Made by a program: the position numbers and the translations under genes. Shown here piece after piece: positions 12,046 to 22,600 of a DNA stretch of 64,000 nt (position 1 is the stretch's first letter; every line of letters starts with the position of its first letter). The stretch is from assembly GCA_010405405.1 (NCBI GenBank), contig MU004230.1:4420282-4484281 (forward strand). Direction: 5' to 3'. Origin of the DNA: Microthyrium microscopicum (taxonomy: Eukaryota; Ascomycota; Dothideomycetes; Microthyriales; Microthyriaceae). The notes beneath the pieces are model-generated. The model did not search any database, had not been told where the DNA came from, and worked only from the letters and a program-made list of their open reading frames with translations.

Positions 12046-13796
12046 TTACGATGCTGGCACTACTCCTCGAACACCACCCTTTCCACCAACTTCTCTTGCA
12101 ACCATCGTGACTGCTAGATCGGGACCAATGTTGAGCTGCACTTCGATTTTGGCACCTTTCTTAACGCCTCGAATCGCTGCCTCAGCAATGGTAGCCTTGT
12201 GCTTCCACTTCTTCTCCTTTATCTCCTCCTCTTCCTCTTCCGAATCGTCGTCATCATCGCTATCGTCGTCATCGCCATTGGTCTCGGGCTTGGTTTTCTT
12301 CTCAACAGGCTTGCTGATCACTTCGCTAGTACCTTCGCAAAGCTTGACAATAACATCACCACCAGCGCCAGGTACGGGGAAGATCTTACTACGCCGTACG
12401 GGTACAGGTGTCTCAGCTTCGACGAGCGGCACAAATACACCATGAGACTTCTCGTCAGCGCTGATGCAGAGCAGTCCAAGCGCGGTACTTAGGTGTGCTG
12501 TGGCTGTGACGACTGGGTGGCAGCTCTCGCGCACATCCTCGACGTCAAAATCGCTAATCAGACTGGCTTGGATGGCCGCTCCACGAGCAGCAAGTTCGCT
12601 GGGGTTGAGAGCCTCGGTGCTGGTGGCAGGGGCGTGGACTGCGGCGGAGGAGAAGGTAGATTGCATGTTGCGAGCGAGGCGTGGTGTGTGGGACGAACCG
12701 CCGGACATTATAACATCGGAGATATCGAGTGGGTCGAGACCAGCTTTTGCGACGACGCTGAGCACAAGACGGGAGATAGCAGCGAAGATTTTGCCAGCGA
12801 GCAGCTCATAACGAGTGCGGTTGATGGTAGCGGTAAAGTCGATTCCAGAAGAGAGCGATTCGACACTGAAGTTGGCAGAGCCGCCGAGACTGAGGGCCTT
12901 CTTGACAGCTTCCGACTCGAGGGTGAGTTTGGCAAGAGAGCGGGCGTTGTTGCGTGGGTCTTCCGCAGATTTGTTCTTTTTGAGAAATTCTTTGGCAAAG
13001 TATTCTACGAGGACTTTGTCGAGTTGTGTACCACTGTATTCATAGTCGTGGGCCGTGGCAAGAATGGTGTAAATCCCTCCTCTGGAGGCTACGACTGCAA
13101 TGTCAGTGCGAGTGCCGCCAATGTCAGCGACAACAACAGTCTTGTCCGAAGGATCGGTTCCAGTGCGCGCATCGTAGGCGAGAACAGCAGCTACCGGCTC
13201 ACTGATGAGCTGCAAGACCTCGACTCCAGCATCCGCCGAGGCTTTCGATAGCGCCTCTTTTTGAGCATCGGAAAAGTTTGTGGGAACTGTTATAACAGCA
13301 GAGTTGATAGATTTGCCAAGGAAATCAGCAGCAGACGCTGCTAATACACGAATGTGTCTAGTAGCAATTTCAGAAACAGAAGTATTGTTCGATTCCTCGG
13401 CTTCAGTATCGCGGATTGAAAAGGCTATCGAGTTGCCAGATTGTATTGGGTGCGCAGACTGATGGCATGGTGATGGGTCTATCGACTTGAATTCCTGACC
13501 AAGGAAATCGCGAAAATATGCAACGGTGTTTTTGGGATTGCGCACCAATTGCGCTTTTGCCTGCGTACCCTGGAGCTCTTCGCCGTCGACGTACGCTAAT
13601 ATTGAGGGAATTTGACGATCTAGAATAGATTAGCCACGGCGTGGTACGGAATTAGCAAAGTCTTTTACATACCTCCCTCTTCGTTGGCGATAACCTCCGC
13701 CTTGCCTTCACCAGTAGTATGGGCTATGGAGCTATAAGAGTTGCCAAAGGCAATGCCTATGGCGACGCGCGAGCTAGGTTCTCCGTCGGCACTCAT
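12046..13796 (-). CDS. SSZ1: Hsp70-like ribosome-associated chaperone Ssz1
   Basis: Atypical Hsp70 that pairs with the J-protein zuotin as the ribosome-associated complex (RAC) and stimulates the Ssb Hsp70 on nascent chains at the tunnel exit. Two exons: 13796-13673 and 13619-12046, joined over a 53-nt intron, giving 565 residues. The N-terminus reads VAIGIAFGNSYSSIAHTTGEG, a degenerate phosphate-1 loop. Further Hsp70 motifs are AVITVPTNFSDAQK, QLISEPVAAVLAY, VVVADIGGTRTDIAVVASR and ISDVIMSGGSSHTPRL. The protein is shorter than canonical Hsp70s, lacks a full substrate-binding domain and EEVD tail, and carries an acidic DDDDSDDDDDSEEEEEE insert before a short C-terminal beta domain, all consistent with Ssz1 and not Ssa/Ssb. 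It converges on DPS1 with 296 bp between the stops. Confidence 0.9.
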
Positions 13797-14818
13797 GGTG
13801 AGAAATGGGGGATCGTGAAATTGTAGGAAGGAATTTGGATAGCGGTGTTGATGTCTGCCACAGAAATTTTGGCTCGGGAGTCAAATCGCATTATTTGTCC
13901 CGCGCTAGTGTTGTTTGGGAACATACCCCTGCAATGTTTAGTGGGCCCACTCTATGGTTTGCTGTAAGGCTGTATGGTTTGAAGTGTTTTCTCTCTGCCT
14001 CAGTGCTTCAACCGGACAAAAGTTGTTAGGTTATAGGTACTAAGAAAATCTGGATATCTCGGGGATTAAGCTGACCAACTTTTTACACTACAAAAGGTGA
14101 CCAGTCAAGATACGTCAATCAGTCCCCATCAGGCTGAAATTGACATCTCTAAGGCTGAAACCCCAGTAATGAGATTCTATAGGTGCTACGTAACTTCTCT
14201 TCGTACCGAGTTTTCATGACTGATGATAATGTCTACGGCACCACGGCAAGACTGAGATGAGAGTTTCGGATCAAGGTTGTCAAAATTACAAGCCAGTAAT
14301 GCAGGTCTTCGAAGGCTATAATTTTGATTACGCTTGAAACCTATACCCAAGTGGCGGTGACATGATACTGCTGCGCCGTAGGGGGAAAAATACACTTTCG
14401 TATGACCGTTCCATCGTTGCCAACGCATATCGAAGAATGAAAAACTTTTGTTATCTTGCCGCTCTGCCTATATATGGATCTGTTCCCTTAAAGTATCTTC
14501 TCTTATTTGAAGCTGTTCTATGATCGTGAGGCCGATTCGCTTCGCTCGTGGAATACCTGAACCGGATTTGTCGTGTAGCGAGTTCTTCTTTTGCACAAAT
14601 TGCAGAAGAGCGACACGGTAGATCATATACTCAACCTCTATTCTATGGGTCGTAGGCAATTTCAGTTTCAGGAACTCGGATAAGATAGGAAGTGAGACCA
14701 GATCTGCAGCATTCTAGCTACCTAGGTATGTAAGCTTTCTACGAATACTCGCTGAAGTTTTTCGTAGATCAAGCACTTGATTGTCCAAAGGCATAAGGTT
14801 AAGGGTCAATATTTCTCT
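13797..14818. other. Intergenic region upstream of SSZ1
   Basis: Contains the SSZ1 promoter on the left and probable 3' UTR of the aldo/keto reductase on the right. ORFs of 60-80 codons on both strands have no recognisable features. No gene was called. Confidence 0.5.
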
Positions 14819-15926
14819 TTAAAGGTGATAAGGCGGTTCCGCACCCTCGACTGTTGCGTACACAGCAGTGATTGCATCAGCAAGATCGGATGGAAGCGGC
14901 CCAGCCTTGATAGCATCAAGGGTATCACGTAGCTGTGCGAGTTTGGACATTCCAATAATTACACCATCACCATATTGACCATCCAAAATACTATGGAACG
15001 CCGTCCATCGTATCGCTGCTTCATGGCCGCTGATTCCGTGCTTCTGGGCAGCATCTCGAACAATTTTCACTGAATCCTGGACAGGTTGTTGACCGTAAAG
15101 CATCTTGTAAAGGCTGCCGGGGGCATTCTGATTCTTCTTAGCGCGATCTGTATCAAGTGTCCTTGGCGAGCTTACACTGTCGCTCCAGCGAACTGAAGTG
15201 TGACTATGGCCTGAGAAAAGACCACCTGCCCCAGCACTGATGAAATAGTCAGATATAGGGCCTGTACACTCGAAGATTACCTACCTGTATGCATAGAATG
15301 CAATTTTGTTCTTACGCAAGACAGGAAAGAGTTCCTTCTCGCCTCTTCTCACAATGGCGTTGTAATGTCCTTGATACACGCTTGGTTTGGCATAACCTTT
15401 CTCCTCGCATAAGTCAACAAATTGCTGCACTTCTGCAGGAGCGTAATTAGAGAGTCCAAATCTTTTGCATTGTCCTTGCTCGATAGCTTGATTCATCGCC
15501 TTTGCGGACTCCTCAAATGGAGTCTGGCGATCAGGCACATGCAGATATAAGGTCTCTACACTGTTTGACTTCAGAGCATCCAGAGATTGTTTGATGCTTT
15601 GACCAATTTTTGTGTATTCATGCGATCCAGGCTGACCATCAAGAACTTTGGTATCGATGATGAACCGAGAGGCGGCACCAGCCTGACCAAGTCGTTTCTC
15701 AGAGGCACCATAATTGCCGGCCGTATCGATATTACTATATCCGCGATTGTAGAATGTGTCAAGCAGAGCTTTCACATCTTTCTCGTTGTCGAAGTGTGCA
15801 ATGCCGGGGTGTGTTGAGCTATCGCCGACCTACGATGATACTATAAGAAGCCGGAAGTTTCAATTGGTAGGTCATACGAACCATATGTGTCCCCAAAATG
15901 ATCTTTACGGGTGTATTGGGGGACAT
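14819..15926 (-). CDS. Aldo/keto reductase, aflatoxin-aldehyde reductase-like (AKR7 type)
   Basis: NADPH-dependent reductase of aldehydes or ketones, predicted cytosolic; the substrate cannot be told from sequence. Three exons: 15926-15882, 15829-15285 and 15236-14819, giving 335 residues. The first donor is GTTCGT, which is less usual. The (beta/alpha)8-barrel catalytic tetrad is visible: Asp and Tyr in NIDTAGNYGASEKRLG, Lys in FIIDTKV and His in TLYLHVPD. Later markers are RFGLSNYAPAEVQQF, FYAYSAGAGGLFSGH and a C-terminal VIIGMSKLAQLRDTL cofactor segment. Family members act in mycotoxin-aldehyde detoxification and in secondary metabolism. The next gene upstream on the same strand is a Zn2Cys6 factor, and five phased CCGCA motifs lie about 200-250 bp upstream of the start, so the pair may form a small regulated unit. 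Confidence 0.85.
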
Positions 15927-16314
15927 TTTGATTTTGAAAGAGACTAAACAGAATCTAGACAGAGCAAGTTATGAGGATTATGAGGCGAAACAAGCTATGG
16001 TTTGCTGCATTAGAAAGGGCGGCACCTTCCTTGTGTTATAGAGCTAAACATTATACTGATATTCACAGAATGCAGGCGGACATCTTACAAATTAAGAGAT
16101 GATGTGACTATTTCAAGTCGTAATTCCGCAAGTTTCCCGCAAAATATCCGCAAGTGCCCGCAAATTGTCCGCATGCGAACACATCTACAGACTTGTCTTC
16201 GATTTCTCGGCATTATCAAAGTGCTTAGCTTAAGTAAAGACCTTGCCAATGTTAAGCTTGTTCAGTATTCTAAGTATTGTATTAGGGTATGCCATTGGTA
16301 TTGGAGAAAGTATC
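15927..16314 (-). promoter_or_regulatory. Upstream region of the aldo/keto reductase
   Basis: 388 bp between the reductase start and the stop of the Zn2Cys6 gene. It holds the phased CCGCA array listed separately, and must also hold the 3' UTR of the regulator gene. No ORF of note was seen. Confidence 0.5.
16126..16174. repeat. Five helically phased CCGCA(A/T) motifs
   Basis: CCGCAA starts at 16126, 16137, 16148 and 16158, and CCGCAT at 16169. The spacings are 11, 11, 10 and 11 bp, that is, one motif per DNA turn. Seen another way, it is a degenerate 21-22 bp tandem repeat with an internal half-repeat. The array is in the promoter of the aldo/keto reductase, 200-250 bp before its ATG. CCG/CGG triplets are the usual half-sites of Zn2Cys6 factors, and such a gene is adjacent. 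A binding role is inferred. Confidence 0.6.
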
Positions 16315-17586
16315 TTAGAAGAGGTTATTGCCAGAGTTTTTGTTAGTACTACTGTCAATCCAACATTGGATTTTATCCGGGCCAACTGTAAACCTCCAAA
16401 ACATTTTCACAAGATCATCAAACTCCTCTGCTCTATGCCCAGATATCAAAGATCCAGCCTCCAATGATGACACCAAAAGTGGAACTTGTGCGCTCCTACA
16501 AGTCAAATCATACCACTTCACAGCAGATTGAGCATCCCATAAGCCCGTACGTCCAGTGATCATCGCGGCACCAGTACATTCTGCCCACCCCCTCGTCATG
16601 GTCTCGTAGGTATTGGCGATGGTATCAATGATAACCTGAGTGCGCCTCACGGTTTCAGTCAGAATCCATACCTTCCAGAGCTCCGAGCAATCGCCATAAT
16701 CGGACTCGCTTGTAATTTGCTGAAGTAAGCTAAAGCCATGTTCGCCCCGATATGTATTTGCTGCTTGCCACATTTCGATCACCCATGTTCGAAGCGTCGG
16801 GAGCTGTCGTTCAGCAGAAGCACGAAGCCGAACCGAACCATCAAAAAGTCTCATGAATTCGTAAACAAAGAGTGCCAGCACGCGGGCCAAGTGAGCAAGT
16901 ATGCCTTCAATGCCGCTGACATTATGCTGTTCTTGACCAACGAGTGCGTATGAGCGCTCTTCGGCAATCTGCAATACCGTCTCTTTTTTTGCTTGACCAG
17001 TGTAGGCTGCGAATGTTGTGAAGGCATCCTGGAGACAAGTGGGCATGCCCTTATCAAACAACCGGTGATGTATGAAAGCATTATGACCATCTTTGACCCA
17101 GGCTTGCAACATTTCTTCTACCGCACTGACAAATGGATTCATGTCGATTTCCACACAGCCAGGTTCTGATTTACAATGCTGCATAACCCATGTCTCATCT
17201 TCAAGAATCCACGGATTTGTTGCAGTCTGAAGTGTCGGATGCTGGGAGGACGAATTGATCCCGAATGTTAAAAGTGTTGAGACGTATGGGTTCATCACTT
17301 CTGGTATCGGCATAGAGAAATCTAAGTCAGGCGTCTCTATTGTGCTCCATTCCGCGAAATCAAGGTCGTCACCCAATGTGTGTGCATTGACATAGTTTGA
17401 AAAGACATCTGTATCAATATCCTGGTTATGTTGGTCGTTTGTCTCTCTGCGTCGTCTTTTGAGTTGCGGATACACACAGTCTATATCTCTGTCCAGGCAG
17501 CGTTCGCATTCGGGCAGCTTCTTATCACACTTGCGCTTAGAATCTGCACAGGCAATGCAGGCTTTTGGACGAAGGACTGAAGGCAT
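16315..17586 (-). CDS. Zn2Cys6 fungal transcription factor
   Basis: Predicted nuclear DNA-binding regulator of 423 residues, in a single exon. The binuclear zinc cluster is at the N-terminus, CIACADSKRKCDKK followed by PECERCLDRDIDC, giving spacing CX2CX6CX6CX2CX6C. A basic KRRRRE linker follows, and the rest is an alpha-helical regulatory region without a recognised named domain (for example HLARVLALFVYEFMRLFDGS). I chose MPSVLRPKACIACADS at 17586; an upstream ATG at 17622 would add MSLYFSCSSLHK, which looks unlike a zinc-cluster N-terminus. It lies upstream of and in tandem with the aldo/keto reductase, which it may regulate. No pathway can be assigned from sequence. Confidence 0.82.
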   Translation of the reverse strand: MPSVLRPKACIACADSKRKCDKKLPECERCLDRDIDCVYPQLKRRRRETNDQHNQDIDTDVFSNYVNAHTLGDDLDFAEWSTIETPDLDFSMPIPEVMNPYVSTLLTFGINSSSQHPTLQTATNPWILEDETWVMQHCKSEPGCVEIDMNPFVSAVEEMLQAWVKDGHNAFIHHRLFDKGMPTCLQDAFTTFAAYTGQAKKETVLQIAEERSYALVGQEQHNVSGIEGILAHLARVLALFVYEFMRLFDGSVRLRASAERQLPTLRTWVIEMWQAANTYRGEHGFSLLQQITSESDYGDCSELWKVWILTETVRRTQVIIDTIANTYETMTRGWAECTGAAMITGRTGLWDAQSAVKWYDLTCRSAQVPLLVSSLEAGSLISGHRAEEFDDLVKMFWRFTVGPDKIQCWIDSSTNKNSGNNLF

Positions 17587-18353
17587 TTTGTGAAGACTGG
17601 AACAAGAAAAGTACAATGACACTGGCTACAGATCGGGTTCCAAGGACAAGTAGTTGCGAGCTGCTTATTAATGGTCTACATAGGGCTGATCTGCGGATAC
17701 AATATATCTACAGCTTCCGTCTTGAATGCTCAAGGTCAAAGTGTGCCACTGCAAAATGATTCTCTCAATAATGCGTCCAGACTGTCCCTCGTTTTCAACA
17801 CTGGTGGTAAAAGCATTTTGTAATGTGTATACTAGTAATTCTTGTATCGCTAGCATGCTGTTAGCAGCAGTCTTACATCTCTGGCAGCTATAAAACCCAC
17901 CACCAGTTGACGAGGTCATCAGAGCTGTAAGTAAAGCCTTGTCAATCACATCACTGTTCATCATAGCTTGCACAACCAGTGGAGTCTTACTGTTTGTTTC
18001 TTTATGCAGCTGTGTATGATGTCAACTCAGGAAATACAGTACCTAATGTCTACTAGACCGTCTGTCTCACCACAATGAGTAGCAGACTACTTCTATAATT
18101 GAGTTATTAACTCTTCTCCAAGACTTGGCCTGTTTGTCATATCAATGACAACAAGGCAGTGTATGTGGCTTTGCTCAAAAGAATTCTATCAGGGGCAAAC
18201 CTGGGCTATGGTAAAAGGCTACTACCTAGGCCCCTTTGACAATATAGCCTGAAAAGTAACCTATGATATCATGGCAAGAAATCTTGCTAAACGTTAATAT
18301 TGTGGACATGTCTTTTCTTTGAACGCCGTTCCATGCATTTATTCAAAGAATGC
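17587..18353. other. AT-rich intergenic region with one possible gene remnant
   Basis: Between the Zn2Cys6 gene and TFA2. The only notable content is the open frame at 17668-17973 listed separately. Otherwise AT-rich sequence without recognisable features. Confidence 0.45.
17668..17973 (-). pseudogene. Unrecognised ORF, possible C-terminal remnant of a gene
   Basis: An open frame of about 100 codons that looks more protein-like than its surroundings: SSTGGGFYSCQRCKTAANSM, then an amphipathic LAIQELLVYTLQNAF helix and ILQWHTLTLSIQDGSCRYIV. It starts from a GTG in my reading, and the frame stays open a further dozen codons upstream before a TGA. There is no clear ATG at its head and no promoter-length gap. 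It sits just upstream of the Zn2Cys6 gene on the same strand, so it could be the tail of a decayed regulator or an unannotated exon. I do not recognise the family, and it may be chance. Confidence 0.2.
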
Positions 18354-19109
18354 CTACTTCCGCATGTGGGAATAATCCTTGAGAAGATGGGCAATATGGG
18401 TATTAGTCTGTTTTCCACCACGCCTCGACCGCTTCCGATTGTCCTTTCTACCAACCTTGCGTTCCACCACGACCTTCTCACTCGACGGCGTGATATCTGC
18501 CGCCAACAACTTCTCTCGCAGCTCGTCCTGATTCTTTGGTAGCCGAATGGCATTCCAGTCTCTCCGAAGGTCGTCACCAATGTTATGCCAGAGCGATGGA
18601 TCATCCTGCCACACCGAACGAATTACGCCCCGCTTGTCGCGTACAACAAGCAACTCGTGCTTCGTTTCCATCTCGTCGCAATGGACTTGAGCATCCTGCC
18701 ATCCATCCTTGATGTCATCGAACTTGAGTCCAACAGAATGCTTTCGCTTCTGTAGGAAAGCCTTGAGCGTCTCGGCATTGTGAACTGGGATCTTGGACTT
18801 GTACTTGAATGAGCCAATACCGCCGAGGCCAGCAGGATTGTATGATATGCTACTGTTTCCACGCGATTGCAAAATTCGGCGGAACTTCAGCAGGAAAGCC
18901 TCGTCATTGTGTTGGATGGAAAGGTAGTTGACGATGTCTTCGAAGGAGTGCTCCCTAGGCTTGTCCTTCAGAAAGTCGATGGCGAAGGCGTGATGTGTCA
19001 TCATCTGGTTCTCTCCGCTTAGTACAGGTTGCGGCTTCGCTGGGATATGGAAGGTGGGCAGCTCGCGCTTGCGTTTGACACCTTGGCTTGGGTCTGGAGT
19101 GAGCGCCAT
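18354..19109 (-). CDS. TFA2: Transcription initiation factor IIE subunit beta (Tfa2)
   Basis: Small subunit of TFIIE, which recruits and activates TFIIH at RNA polymerase II promoters and stabilises open DNA. Single exon, 251 residues, shorter than yeast Tfa2 (328). A winged-helix TFIIE-beta core follows a short basic N-terminus: QMMTHHAFAIDFLKDKPREH, then SFEDIVNYLSIQHNDEAFLL and KFKYKSKIPVHNAETLKAFL. The C-terminal half has SVGLKFDDIKDGWQDA, VRDKRGVIRSVWQDDPSLWH and a strongly basic tail ending near RKRSRRGGKQTNTHIAHLL. The gene is divergent from MLP1. Confidence 0.88.
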   Translation of the reverse strand: MALTPDPSQGVKRKRELPTFHIPAKPQPVLSGENQMMTHHAFAIDFLKDKPREHSFEDIVNYLSIQHNDEAFLLKFRRILQSRGNSSISYNPAGLGGIGSFKYKSKIPVHNAETLKAFLQKRKHSVGLKFDDIKDGWQDAQVHCDEMETKHELLVVRDKRGVIRSVWQDDPSLWHNIGDDLRRDWNAIRLPKNQDELREKLLAADITPSSEKVVVERKVGRKDNRKRSRRGGKQTNTHIAHLLKDYSHMRK

Positions 19110-19679
19110 GATGAAGTTGCTGGAAGGGATTGCGCCGATGCGATTTGTAGCTTTCTTTGAAGGTTTGAGGGTTTGAATTGATCGACTTGTATAGTCAAAG
19201 ACAAGACGAAGATAATGGCCTAAAGTAAGGCTTGGTCTGGTTGATTAACGAAGGGCGCTGGTGTTGAGGAAAGGTGGAAGATGGAGAGTTAGTGATGTGG
19301 ACTTGAAGGCAGAGTGCAGGTGAAGTTAAAGAGCGATGCTGACTCAGATTATTCACTTTCTGAGCTTAACCTATTTGGGCCTAGACCAGGCTGCAGATCT
19401 GCTTGGGCCTTGGCACCCTGCGACGCGCTCCAACATTGTGAACCTCTTCTTTCAACAACTGCTACACTCATATTGCTCCTTTGATCAACTCACCGTAAAC
19501 TATTCGCATCCGCATCCGCATCCACCCCTTCCCTTCTACTTTCTTTGTCCTATTACACCAAACCTTTGTCATCAACACTGTTCGTTTCATTTCTGTATTC
19601 CAACTGGATGCGCCTCTTCGAGAATGTTATTCTAATCCTTTGATTTTCATCGTCCTTGACTCTAAGGGCTGTCAACAAC
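19110..19679. promoter_or_regulatory. Divergent promoter region of TFA2 and MLP1
   Basis: 570 bp between two head-to-head starts. The MLP1 side is a long pyrimidine-rich leader that includes a three-copy GCATCC hexamer repeat at about 19505-19523. No gene was seen. Confidence 0.5.
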
Positions 19680-22600
19680 ATGGCCACCGCCACCATTGAC
19701 ACAACCTACCTTTCCGCCGCCTACTCCTTCCCCGAGGCATCCTTTCAAACCCTTCGTACATCCCCTACTCCAGACCTTGTCGAGTCGTTACTCAATCGAC
19801 TCGTACAAGTCGCCCAAGATTTCGATAACACCAAAGCGGAGAAGCTTCGTGCAGATGTTGAGTTAGAATCCGCGGTGCGCAGCGGCGAGAGTCGCGTTCA
19901 CCACCTGAAGACAACTCATGAAAAGAATGTGGAAACCATTCAAGAGCTTCGTCGAAGCTTGAACGATTCTGGTATGTTCAATTTTCTGACTACTTCGAAG
20001 AATACTGACAATGTTAGAAAATGCGCGTACATCCCTCGAAAATGAGCTCCAGACTCTCAAATCATCCTCGAATACATCCTCCTCCGAAGTCGAACAATTA
20101 CAGTCTCGTATTTCTACACTAGAATCATCCAATAGAGATACCGTCTCTCTACTAGATAGCAAGTCTGCTGCTCATGATCGACTCGCGGAGGAGCTGTCAG
20201 CTCAACAACAAAAGATTGTCGCTCTTCGTCGCGAAGTCTCGTCGCTGGAAGAAAAGCTTCAAAAGGCAGAAAATGCTTCCATGAGCTCCAAATACCGAGA
20301 ACAGTCCTTACAAAATGAAGTGCAATCCTTGAAGAAGACGAATGATTGGAATGAGGATGAAATCAAACGCCGTACCACAGAACAATCAAAGTTCCGGAAA
20401 GACAAGGCGGCGCAGGTCGCAGAACTTCAACGCGCGAACGAGGATCAAGCTCAAACTGTCGAAACCCTCCGTCGAACCGAGACTACCTTGCGCAACCGAG
20501 TCCACGAGATTACACAGAAGCTAGAAGAATCATTTGCCAAGGTCCATGCATTGGAAGATGAAGCGACCAAAACTCAGGACTCTTTCCGTGAAGAACTTGA
20601 AAATGCTCATCGTCTAGCCGAGTTACAAAAACAAAGCGCAACGACTTCAAGAGCTCGTCTACAAGAAGTGCAAGAGGCATATGAACAGATCAAGGAAGAT
20701 GCAGCGACAGAAATCGGCCAACTTCAAGCTGAAATTGATTCGGAGCGAGCTGACCGGGACGCGGCCGACACCAAGCTTGCAGAAATGGAAGCACATGCCG
20801 AAGCGCTCGAGGCAGAACTCAACGAATCCCGTCGTCATGTTTCCCGACCTACAACTCCTCGACGTGGTATGAATGGCGCAAGTAGAGGAACTACTCCCAT
20901 GGGCACACCGTCAGGAGCATTTGCCTCGCCTGCGGCTTCTCGACTCAAGGGTAGCTTAAGCATGACTCAGCTATATACTGAACATGCACAAATGAAAGGA
21001 GAATTGGATCTTGAACGTCGGCGAAACGAAAAGCTAAGATCAACCATGGACGAAATGATTCGAGACTTGGAGAAACAACAACCAGGAATCGAGGAGCTTC
21101 GTATGGATCATGAGCGACTACAAACCGATCTCGAGGAGATGACAGGCCTACTGGATGACACAGCCAAGGAACGCGATCTTGCTCGTAAGGAAGCCAAACG
21201 ACTTGGTGGAGAAATATCCGGTTTAGCACAAAGCTCAGAAATTCTTCGTCAACAACTCCGGGATGCAAGTCTCCAAATCAAGGTGCTGTTGGCGGAGGGC
21301 CAGTATAGAGAACGTGGATTGGAATCCTTAACAATTGCCGATCGTTCACTTCTGGAGCAAGCCATGCGTGGAGAGATGGAGATCGAAGAGATAATCGGCA
21401 TGTCAGCGACTGGTCAACTCATCAGCGAACGTCTGGCCATCTATCGAAATGTTGAGGAGCTCCAAACCCAAAACCTCAAGCTCGGCAATCTCACTCGGAA
21501 ACTTAGCGAGCAGATGGAAGGCGCGGAAGCCAAGGCCAAGAAAGAGCAGCAAGATAAAAACGTCAAGGAGCTCGAAGAGCTGCGAGAACGTGCACAACAG
21601 CACGAGAATGAAGTCAAATCTCTCACTGTTCGGAGCGAAAGCTATATCCGAGAGCGAGATATGTTCCGACGAATGCTCGCACATCGCGGCCAACTTCCTG
21701 CTGATGCAGATTTGTCTGTCATGTTTGGCGAGTCTGTCAACGGTGGCGGCCTCGGCGCATCTTTCGGTGGCGCAAGCCAACAACCTGTAGTGGCTCCTCA
21801 ATTGGGTGATTCAACCTCCATGGCCAAGGACTTGGGGGATTATAACCGATTACTCAAAGAGATGCAGTCCCAGTATGACAACTACCGCCAAGAAGCATCC
21901 ACCGAATATGCTGCACTCAAAGAACAACTTGGTCGAACTGGCAAGGAGAAGAATGATCTTCAGAGCGAAATCGCCAAATCTTCTAGTCAACTCACTCTGG
22001 CACGAGAGCGATATGAGCTTCTGCAATCCAACATGGCCATGCTCAGATCCGAAAATGGAGAATTGCAAAAGCGCTCCACTTCTCTGGCTGAGGTTGCTGC
22101 CAAGCAGGATCTAAGAACACAACAGGTTGCAGAGGAGTTGATAGAAGCTCGATCTGCCACTGATGGTCTTCGCAACGAGAATGCCAATCTCAAGGCTGAG
22201 CGAGAACTCTGGAAGAAGATTGAAAACCGTATCGAGGAAGACAACCGTCAACTTTCGGAAGAGCGAAGTCGCCTCAACAAAATGGTCTCAGATCTTCAGA
22301 GCTTACAAAATGAGCGTGAACTGGCCGATTCGGAGACCCGCCGACGTCTTCAAAGCCGCATCGATACTTTGGAGTCGGAACTCCAATCTACTAAACGAAA
22401 ATTGGACGACGAAACTGAAGACGGCAAGAAAGCAGCAATGCGGCGCGAATACGATCAAGAACAGAGCCGCACTCGTATCGACGACTTGCTTTCTAGTCTG
22501 CGAAATACTCGTGAGGAGCTGGTTGCACTCAAAACCCAACGCGATAGTCTGCAGAATCGGGTGGATGAGATGAAGGTTGAACTTCGAGCAGCTGAAGAGA

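Noticed and set aside
16126-16174. CCGCA array as a CRISPR or transposon end
   Set aside because: The repeats are only about 6 bp with 4-5 bp between, in a eukaryotic promoter. There are no spacers, no inverted ends and no transposase nearby.
14819-18353. The reductase and Zn2Cys6 pair as a secondary-metabolite cluster
   Set aside because: No polyketide synthase, peptide synthetase, terpene synthase, P450 or transporter is present. Two genes alone do not support the call.
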